NCBI RefSeq assembly: GCF_026914265.1
Contig: NC_069129.1
Location: 17,903,945 to 17,967,944, forward strand
From: Mya arenaria
Lineage: Eukaryota > Mollusca > Bivalvia > Myida > Myidae
DNA: 64,000 nucleotides
Direction: 5' to 3'
This document shows positions 55,901-64,000 of the stretch, in pieces (the first letter of the stretch is position 1; each line of letters begins with the position of its first letter). Position numbers and translations under genes: made by a program. A model generated the notes under the pieces. The model saw only the letters and a list, made by a program, of their open reading frames with translations. It searched no databases and had not been told where the DNA came from.

Positions 55901-57716
55901 ATTTATTCATAATGAAGTATTTTTTATATGTTAAGTCAAGTTTAAGGTCAAGGTAAGGTGTCCATCATTAATACAATAAATTGCTTATGATAAAGATTCA
56001 TTTTAAATTTACAAAAAAATAGGTTTGAATATTTTTAAAGTTTTTACCGAGAGTTTTTTTTGATAAACTGGAAGGCATAACCTCCTTTCAATATATCATA
56101 TCATATCATGATAAAATTGATATAATGAATAATTTATATTATTAAACACAGAGATAATCTTGATCACATGATTTCCCATCTTTGAATCATACCGTACATT
56201 AAGTACCGGCAAGTAAAATAATTATAATAAGGTTCTATTAACAAGTTTGTTACACTTAAGAGTCTTGGAGGAATTTGGTCCGAAGATTGGAAATTCTTAA
56301 AAATCAGACACTGTATTATTGAAGTTTTATTCAAGTAGCAGCTTAGTATCATAAACCAACTACATGTTTAGCTGAAGAGTAACACTTCCTTATATAAATC
56401 TCTTCTTTTGGTCTGAACAGTGCTAAGTTAAAACTCATTGCAAGCATGATATTCCAAGTTGTCGAGGCTCTGAGCCTCCCTTTTGGGCTTGTCATTGCAA
56501 CCAAGGCTTTGCGCACAGTCCTGGTCAGAAGCTGTTTAACATGGGTTCTCCCCTCTTTTCTTCTCTCTATTTAAGATATCATTCATCATTGTAACAAGAC
56601 CTCTTTTGGTGGGCTAAGTTATTCTCTTTGGCTTAATACCTCATTGATTAATGATGAAGGTCTATTTCCCAATTAAGGCTTCTAAATTCCTTTTAAAACT
56701 GATGGGTCTAGATGGATTGCATCCAAGGAGGGGAAAACACATTAACACTCTAACACCTCCCTTCCTGAAGTAAAAACTTCTATTTTAATATACAACTACT
56801 CCAGTGTGTGTATACCACGTGATAAATTGCGTCATAAATGCTACATCGGATGGCAATATTTTGGTTTAAAAAAAAAGACTTTAAACAAAAATATCTTCAC
56901 AATTTCTTTACCATTTTAAATGAAACGTAGGGCAGTCTACACAGCTTATAACGTCCTGCCTTCGGTCTTTTACCAGATTTTGATTGAGAGTTTAGTTTCT
57001 TTAAACACTTCAACAAACCTTTCCACAATACGGCCGTCTGACAGAGCACTGTCAAAACATTATTTTGGAAACAGGTTTGTCTAAGTGTTTGATAAAACTA
57101 ATGACTTTATCAAATTTCAATAATAAAACAAATGCGGGGCTCTTTAAGCGGCATAGACTGCCCTTTGTTTCATTTAAAATGGTGTTGTAAAAGAAAAGTT
57201 ATCTTTGATTTAAGATTTCATTTTAAGCAAAATGTTGCCTTCCGACATAGCATATATGACGTAATTTATCACGTGGTAAACACACACTGTACTCCATTGT
57301 AATGGAAGCATAGGTTAAAAAAATTAGCCTTTGATGGTAAAGAAAAGTTTGATTGGGTAATAGGTTCTATGTTGAATTGCAATAGCATGCATCTTTAAGT
57401 AATGTAGATTAATAGCGCTTGTTGTTTTTTGTTTTCAGGTCGTCGCGTTGTGGTCACAAACTGTGATTACATTCAGGAGGTGATGGGCATCCCCCACAGA
57501 ATGGTTGTACAGTTTCCCCAGGCACTGACTGGCCCGCACCACATAATGTCTTCCCGTCATCGTTTCCTGCAGCTACACGGAGCGGCCCAGTATGACAGTT
57601 GTCTTCCTGGCTATGTGTCCCTCAACGATCTTGTAGAAAAGAACGATGACTTATGGTGTTCTAGTGTAGCTAAGGCTAGTTTGGAAGAATATGATGCATT
57701 CCTCAAAATGATATAA
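49910..57716 (+). CDS. MTERF3, mitochondrial transcription termination factor family
   Basis: Five exons: 49910-50893, 51261-51405, 54280-54347, 55711-55801 and 57439-57716. All have GT/AG boundaries and matching phases, totalling 1566 nt (521 residues). Metazoan MTERF3 is a mitochondrial matrix protein that binds mtDNA or rRNA and is tied to transcription repression and mitoribosome assembly. Residues 1-35 (MLSRTVYANAIKRVMK...) are Arg/Lys-rich without acid, a presequence. Residues about 36-230 are a low-conservation N-terminal extension, so the protein is about 100 longer than the human one. The MTERF helical repeats follow: VLNLDW, VGPVITQCPHLLTENLQNI, KRFPRKVLTAMMLKDSTFLA, TGQEIREVGENWALMFP, EVKLMFIKHPELLLARRRVV, and the signature GIPHRMVVQFPQAL then RHRFLQLHGAAQYD. 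The start at 49910 is preferred over an in-frame 49859, which lies before the acceptor. Introns are rich in repeats. Confidence 0.93.
51951..53990. repeat. 2-kb bivalve element in MTERF3 intron 2
   Basis: Starts TTTTAGCTCACCTGTCACAT with (GTCC)n and ends GGTGAGCGATTTAGGGCCAT then CATGGCCCTCTTG. Internal units of about 150 bp ('caaattattgccacagggtcaaaattggccccgcc', 'tagtcttatatagtaaatctttaaaaatcttcttctcc') and of about 185 bp ('aactctggttgccatggcaacctaaaggaaa', 'tgatgaaacttcataggaatgatcc'). Its right terminus is the complement of the left end of the element at 8380. Confidence 0.82.
54689..55359. mobile_element. TTAA-flanked MITE, 'GGGACTAGACACCAGATG' family
   Basis: Ends TTAAAGGGACTAGACACCAG and CTGGTGTCAAGTCCCTTTAA with TTAA at both edges, 671 bp, in MTERF3 intron 3. 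Non-coding interior. Confidence 0.85.
56802..57289. mobile_element. palindromic MITE, 'CAGTGTGTGTAT' family, intact copy
   Basis: 488 bp in MTERF3 intron 4. Ends CAGTGTGTGTATACCACGTG and CACGTGGTAAACACACACTG, flanked by TACTC on both sides (5-bp duplication). Each half also carries matching inner blocks (AACACTTCAACAAACCT / AGGTTTGTCTAAGTGTT), so the whole element can fold into one long hairpin. Confidence 0.9.
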
Positions 57717-59370
57717 AACAAAATGATTCTTATATCATTTGAATAAGAAGATAAGCAGCAGGGATTATATTTAGTGTGCAAGGTTGCACATATAGTGTGT
57801 CATTGATGCCACATTTCATCATGTCATCACTGCAGCTTTTCTGGGGGATTTTGTATGTAGATATTGCACTTAAAAGTTGTGATAATTTTGTTGTGTTCAA
57901 AATTGAGGTGGAAATGAACAGAATTTGTGTCAGCATTACATCTGTATAATTTCTGTTGCTTTTTAACACTTATTAAATCCTTCTTGAAATACTGACCGCA
58001 TGGATGGTGACCTTTGAAATGGCATTTGTTTCAAGGCTATGAGTCAAACACTGACACAGACCTCTGTGAACCTTTGCTGATCACATGAAAGGTGACCTGT
58101 AGAATGTTATTTGTTTAATAGTGTTGAGTGAAACACACAGAGACGCCTTAGAATGTCTATATTTTAGAGTGATTTTAATAAACATTATATGAGGTTTTAA
58201 TAGAGTTTAGCAATTTTAGTGCCGTTAGTATGTAGTTATATTGCTATTTTTCTTCTGGCATACCAATACCACTGGTAAATAAGACAGCATATTATAACAT
58301 CTTATATTTACACCAATGATGTGAGGTTCAAGCTTGTTGCGCGTTTTCTCATATATCATACAAATGTGCAGTTATTCAATGTTGAAAATGTAATATGAGC
58401 ATGCTCCTGTAATAATGTATGTTACTTTTATGCTTTTCGTTGATATGTCATATTTTCACTGCAGTGAACATACCCGTTATCTATTTTATGTTTTCATTGC
58501 TCTAACAGATTTTGGTTCCCATACTGCTTTACTCAAGATTTGTAGCGTTCACTGTGCTGGGTTAAGATTTCACGAAATTATGTTTATCACGCGATTTATC
58601 ACGCGAATTTCCAATTAATGCAATTTAGATTGAAACAAACAGAACAACTCCTCCATGTATTTATTTTCTAAACATTAAGCTTAACTAATTTCATTCACTT
58701 TGTTTGGACTGTTTTGGGAGAAAACTGTTAACTGTTATTTAGTTTCATATTAGTCTAAACAGATGCTACAATTTAATTTTGATATACTTGTTCGTGAAGT
58801 GCATTCAAGTTTTTATCAAAACTGTAACAACATTTATGGCAATTGGAACTTTTTTTGAAGCACACATTTGTGGATAATAAAGTATTCATTGAATGAAGCT
58901 GTCAGAAATGGGACACAACTACCATGTACATGTTGAAGTTTATAAACGGCAAAAACACATTTTAAAATTTACAATTTGTGCACACAAACTAGGTTAAACC
59001 CCTAGTAAATTTACATTTTACCTGAGAGTAGGATTAACTTTGTTATTGGTTCCAGATTTTACTAACCGTTCAAAAGCGGTAACTTTACAATTCTTGATAA
59101 ACACCCCTATGTTTTTATATATTTTATACGTAGTGTGTTGTTTGTGGAGTTTTGTGCTGTTGTTCCATGCTTCTGGTTTGTGATTGTTTGATTTTGTGTT
59201 CTATGTCAGACATTGTCTTTGGCGTTGACCATGTGCCATTAAACGGGGTTTATGTTTGAACTTTCGACTACTGTACTTGATTCTGTTGTTTTTTTATATA
59301 AATATTGCTATGGACGCCTATTTACTATAAACAAGATAAACAATCAACCAAATTAAACCTTCTTGAACTT
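57717..59370. other. 3' flank of MTERF3
   Basis: No second gene. Candidate polyadenylation signals are AATAAA at about 58178 and AATAAAG at about 58877. Confidence 0.45.
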
Positions 59371-59575
59371 GTGGTTAGTGCACTCGCGTCTCACCAAGGC
59401 ATTATGGGTTTTATTTTCGGCCTGGGCGTATGCGAGTTTGGTTTGTAGTCACCAAGCCGGACAAGCAGGTTTCCTGCGGTATTAGTCGGGTTTCCAGCAA
59501 CGCAATACAACACGTTTGGACAGCATAGTGACAATCAAGTGATTATACTGTTTTTGATAATCCTTGTATAATTAA
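59371..59575 (+). mobile_element. tRNA-derived SINE, decayed
   Basis: GTGGTTAGTGCACTCGCGTC (A box), GGGTTTTATTTTCGGCCTGG in place of a GGTTCGATTCC-type B box, then a GTTTGGTTTGTAGTCACCAA, GCCGGACAAGCAGGTTTCCT body, a layout shared by molluscan V-type SINEs. The B box is mutated, so it is unlikely to be transcribed. Confidence 0.65.
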
Positions 59576-60654
59576 GTCTAAAAATATTACAAGATACAAG
59601 AATCTTTATTTAAAGTCGGGTATGTGTTTACAAGAAACATTACATAACATATAAAAAATAACAATGAGCTTGTGACCTGGAAATAAAAGCATATATGTTG
59701 AAATGAAAACATATCGGAGCAAGTATTTACAAAAGCCATTCGTTATCATAATCATGCATACAATTACAAATAGTAAAATTGGACTAGGGCATCGAAAAAC
59801 AGTGATAATATCAACAAGTTTTCCAAGCTGTACGACCAGTCCACCCGCGTACGGTTCCACTAGTTAATATACCACTGTAAAATGGTTAGTTCTCTCAAAA
59901 GTATAACTTTAAAGGTAATCATATACATTGATATAGCAAAATATACAAGGGAATAACAGCTTTGTCGATGTGTGTTTGGCAAAAAACTGAATAATTTATC
60001 TAGCTTGATAGGGAAAAACTTTGGAAAGTATTGCTTAGAGGAGGTATTATATTTAACATGTCATTTTTATATTACACCTCTCACTTTAAAGGAATGTCAA
60101 TTGAAAAAAGTAAAGTCGTAACACCTAAACAAAATACTTGCCGAAAGAAAAACACAAGCAGTTGTATGTGTTCGACAGATGTTATATAAATTTGAAACAA
60201 TCATAAAAAGATATTAGCCCATGTTATTTAATTGAAGTTATTTTATTTAGAATTCAGTCCGCTGAAATCTTTTGTGACATTTGGATGCCATATTTTGTCC
60301 AGTGGGTGTAAGCCATCCCACTGAAAACAAAACTAATCAAATCTTTCACGAAGCGTTTGATTTGAAATCAATTACTTTTAGATCAATTTTCACCCATTTA
60401 TACTATTCAAACCACGATAAACTTCAATTGCTTGCACTAAATGAATCATTTTCAATACAAATATAGTTCACTTTGCTCATACTACAGGTGTTATAAAAAG
60501 TGGATAGTAGTTTTTATCTATATAAATACATGTAAACATTTGCTTTCACCATCTCGAGTCGATATAACCATCTTGGTTTTAATTATTCAAGTAGCATGTC
60601 CATTTCATGTCTATCTTCGACACAATTTTACATCATGGTCAAGCGTGGTCAGTT
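59576..60654. other. gene-free stretch
   Basis: No supported gene. AT-rich sequence downstream of the Mab-21-type gene's tail copies. Confidence 0.4.
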
Positions 60655-60935
60655 CCTGCTTGATTGCTGCAGAAGTCTGGACAAATGCCAATTGACAGCA
60701 TGGTTTCAAGAGTAAAGTTAATCCTAGTTACCAGTTCACTGCACGGGACCAGCATGTGTCAATGTGACCATGTTCAAATTTATTAAGAACCATTTTGAAC
60801 AAGCGGGAGTACTGGTCGGTTTCCTCACTATGTTACTTGCAGAAGTCCGGACAAATGCCAACTGGCAGCGTCGCTTCAAGGGTATAGCTAAACCTATTGA
60901 CTAGTTTAATGCATTGGGTGAGCGCAGCTGTTTAA
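60655..60935 (-). pseudogene. two decayed tandem copies of the Mab-21-type C-terminus
   Basis: Minus-strand translation gives LYP*SDAANWHLSGLLQ (about 60834-60890) and LYS*NHAVNWHLSRLL (about 60666-60715). Both match LYPQNNAANWHVARLVHR at the end of the intact gene. EHGHIDT (about 60760) matches GRGHFDT. Copies are spaced about 165-170 bp, so the last coding segment was tandemly duplicated twice and then decayed. Confidence 0.7.
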
Positions 60936-60938
60936 ATG

Positions 60939-63128
60939 TTACGATGTTGAACCATGCGGGTTTCCTCCAAGTGCTAGTTTGTTTTCCTTTGTAAACCTTC
61001 GATGCACAAGCCTGGCCACATGCCAGTTGGCAGCGTTGTTTTGGGGGTATAGTTGTAGTGATTTCCCGTAGTACATCCAGGCTTTATCCCGCATATCTAG
61101 TAATTCAAAACAGTGACCAAGCATGTTTAGGGTAGTGTCAAAGTGACCACGGCCAAAGTTATTCTCTATGAAACTGTCTAGTTTTAGCATTTGCTTTCGT
61201 GTTTGGTCATGCTGGTTGAGATGCCTATATGTGAGGAACTGAAGGTAATGGAGGAAAGGTTCACAGTCAACTGCTACTATATCCATCCACTCGTAGTGTA
61301 ATGGATGTTGTCTGTCCTCCTCACTTATTGTTCTGAACATTTCAAACACAAGGAATTGTGGGATACAACACATTTCATGTCTTGTGAAATTTATGCAAAA
61401 GTATGTGTACTTTCTAAGGATTGTTGTGTTTGATTTTTTAAGCGCATTTTCCAGGTACTTTTTATTAGGTTTTTCAGGATATGTATTTGTACAACTGCAA
61501 AATTGCCACACGCCCGGCCCCAGCAGTCCCTCACAGTAGGTCAGACAATTTGCCGCTGCCTCATATTGTCCACAGCAGTACAACATGGAGGCAAACTTCA
61601 GTCTACTGGACAATAGGTCAGAATCAAAGGAAAGCTGGTACAAGTGTAGAATATCCGGTGTGATTGGTTGTCCCTGGTTTATGCATCTTGAGGCAAGGAC
61701 AGAAGAAAGTGTACAACGCAAAGAAGGAATAAGAACTGAGGCTGCCTCTTGTTGTAGAGCCGTTCCTTGCTCTGATATGTGGACCAGTCTATCGATGAAT
61801 TGAGATAGAGACACGGCTTTAAGGTTATTCTGTATTACTACCAGCGATGTTATTAAAGAATGAAGAATTATTGAATATCGTTGGACACTGACATTTAATA
61901 TGTTGATTTGACTGCTCCTTCTCCAGGACCTACTTTCATTCATCCTGAAACCAGAGCTCAGTGTTGACATTCTTGCTCCAAGTAAGTCCATCTCAATTAA
62001 ATAAATGCATTGTAGATTTGAGCCTATCATGCTGGTTATAGTTTCGGCAATAATGGTAATTTCATGACTGAACAGCTTTCCAGTAAAAAGGTTGACTTCT
62101 GCAATCGTGTAGTGTGGACAAAATTTGATATTAAGCCATCTGCAAAGTGTAACCAGACAGTAAATCACACACTGTGCAATATTGTCCTCCCTCCATATCT
62201 CGGGTGGATATGCCTCCGTGGTGAACAACATAGCAGTTTTTATGTGAAATGTACTTAGACGGTCTCCAACTATGGGCTTGAAGAATGTTATTCGAATTAT
62301 TTTTACAATAACGTACACTTTAATTTGTATTGTGTTCCAGTCAAACACCAGCAATCTTTCCATCATAGAGGTAGAAAACCTCCATTCTCGCTTTGAAATT
62401 GGATAGTATGGGTCATATGGGGTGACATGGAGTGCAGTAGAGCGACATATTGTTCGTTTTGAAGGCGACTCACTGTATCCCTGTGGCACCAAAAATACCC
62501 CAGTCTTCTTGGCCTTGGCCAATGTGTCAGGTATTGGCCAATGTCCAGGACGGGGTCTTTGGAAAACAAAATTACACTCCTCTGGAAGACTGACACAATG
62601 ATAGGCTGCAACAACATCTGTGGCTTAATCCCAGCTCATAGATGGGCCATGCTGGAATACTTGTCCTGAAACAGTACTTTTTCGAAGAAAATGATGACGT
62701 TCCACCTGGGTGTTTGTGATTAACACTCTACCTGCTCTGTCTTTTAGTTTGCTTGGACTATCTGCCTGTAACTCGGGTAATGGAAGATCACGCCTCAATT
62801 CCTGCAGCCAACAATGTTGGGGTGGGGACTCCTCTGTCTTTATCACTAGAAGATGAGGCTTCCCTTCCTTCCATTCACTCCAGTCAAGTATCACAGGCAT
62901 ATTATTTAAGCAGAACAATGTATCAATGTCTGACATCATGCCAGGTGTTGTAGTCCCCTCACTCTGGCTTCCAAAATGATACAAAGAGATTTCTGTGATG
63001 ACTGTTCGCATTGTCTCTAATTCCAGCCATGTACTTCTCCTTTTGGCAATTGTACGCCTGTTGACTCCGATGTCCTCAAGTACCTGCGAGAGACACATGG
63101 ACATCCCCTTCCTGTCTTCATGGTCCAT
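60939..63128 (-). CDS. Mab-21 / cGAS-like nucleotidyltransferase with TPR-like tail; one in-frame TAA
   Basis: A continuous 730-codon frame interrupted only by TAA at 62627-62625 (codon 168). Both halves are in the same frame and both match the large bivalve Mab-21-domain family, relatives of cGAS and cGAS-like receptors that make cyclic dinucleotide signals. Residues 51-69 (HFGSQSEGTTTPGMMSDID) are the nucleotidyltransferase GS..(S)D-x-D motif. After the stop come HWPIPDTLAKAKKTGVFLVP, REWRFSTSMMERLL, FFKPIVGDRLSTFHIKTA and YPPEIWREDNIAQCVIYCL, the helical Mab-21 lobe. A tail from about 560 has TPR-like helices (MLGHCFELLDMRDKAWMYYG). An acceptor (TTAAACAG|AAGATGG) just before the ATG implies an upstream 5' exon. 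The TAA may be a null allele, a recent pseudogene, a sequencing error or readthrough. No ligand can be inferred. Confidence 0.85.
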
Positions 63129-64000
63129 CTTCTGTTTAATGAAAAGTTTAAAACCGTTTTCATGATTTTTTTTTAGTTATTTCTAAAATATGTAAGATCT
63201 ATTTTTGCTTACAACAAAATATTGTAGAAATGGTTTTGACACAATGTATCTAATTACCTTTTTTACGCTTTACATGTCCATGTTAAAATATTCCACCAGT
63301 TTATTTCAATGTTCCTATTTACTATTTTGCAATGGTGAATCCAATGTAAACATTTCATATCATTGAAATAACAAGGGGTCGACCACGTAGCGCACGTAGA
63401 GTATGTCTCTCACAATCTGATACTGAAACCTACGCACTGGATGTCGCATTATCTCTGTATAATACTGCCAGCTAGGATTATGTGCATGCGGTTTTGTTCA
63501 AACACAACTGAGAGTGAAATTGTTGGAAATTGGAAAAATGTAAGTATTCCCCTTGGATCTAAAAATGGGCCATAGACCTTTTGTTGTGGCCAAATGAAAG
63601 CATGAGAAAGAGTTTGTAAGGAACCGAAATCCTTAAATTTCCATTATTATTGTTTGGGGTGATCACAGTTAAACACGTCGTGTAGGTTCGTTTCCTTTAT
63701 TAAAAGTCATACATACAATAACAACACAGGAAGTTACATTACGTAAGTATCAATACATTTCGCGCGTTACGTCACTCTCGTACATCGCAGTACGTTGCGC
63801 CATATTCCCAACATTCTACCGGCCACAAATGGTTTTAAGGTATATTTCAATAAAGTCAAGTAGGCGTCCACTACTTCAAGTGGGTATAATTCTTAAATAC
63901 GTCATTGCCGGCGTTTGGTTGTCTACAACTGCAAGGTATCACTGCAATCTAGGTTTGAAATCGTCTTGGAAAATCACAATGTCCCCTCTGCGGATCCTCT
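63129..64000. other. 5' flank of the Mab-21-type gene
   Basis: AT-rich, with no gene recognised. The last about 330 bp (CACGTCGTGTAGGTTCGTTT onward) are less AT-rich and could be part of another element running off the window. Confidence 0.4.

Overview
The window is AT-rich, gene-poor metazoan nuclear DNA. Several repeats look like ones I know from bivalve genomes: elements starting TTTTAGCTCACCTG or ending GGGCCATCATGGCCCTCTTG, elements opening with a reversed 'AGCATAAAA' end after (GACG)n, and a tRNA-derived SINE with a 'CACCAAGCCGGACAAG' body. With a Mab-21/cGAS-like gene, a ShK-jacalin lectin and a GH31 glycosidase, this points to a bivalve mollusc, probably a heterodont clam. The species cannot be fixed from the sequence. 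Nothing looks bacterial, viral or organellar.

Host genes. (1) 15318-17805 (+): a two-exon secreted or membrane GH31 protein of the MYORG type. Its catalytic Asp positions are substituted, so it is a probable pseudoenzyme. (2) 33424-34369 (+): a two-exon secreted protein with signal peptide, six-Cys ShK domain, Thr/Pro linker and jacalin-like lectin domain. (3) 49910-57716 (+): MTERF3, a mitochondrial transcription-termination-factor family protein, rebuilt from five exons whose phases all agree. (4) 63128-60939 (-): a Mab-21 / cGAS-like nucleotidyltransferase with a TPR-like tail. The 730-codon frame is open except for one TAA at codon 168. Two decayed tandem copies of its last coding segment lie just downstream.

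Mobile elements fill most of the rest. The most interesting is a 3.5 kb DNA transposon at 36560-40077. It has inverted arms of about 450 bp, CACCGTGTCC termini, a 5-bp target-site duplication (GCTAT), and one exon coding an unrecognised basic protein. A decayed hAT transposon of about 4.7 kb (44506-49200) carries a broken ZMYM1/TTF-type transposase, and a smaller hAT-type derivative sits at 11808-12606. Miniature elements include a guild flanked by TTAA (five terminal families), a Mutator-like family with 9-bp duplications, and two families with 5-bp duplications. A LINE reverse-transcriptase fossil is at 6533-7190, and tRNA-like or SINE sequences are scattered.

Satellites and minisatellites: 45 bp (181-655), 21 bp (14890-15219), about 145 bp (18225-20150), about 25 bp (20484-21050), about 180 bp (21264-22050), 40 bp (25315-25735), 54 bp (34440-35110) and about 38 bp (43855-44350). 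Several are split by element insertions, which gives their relative ages.
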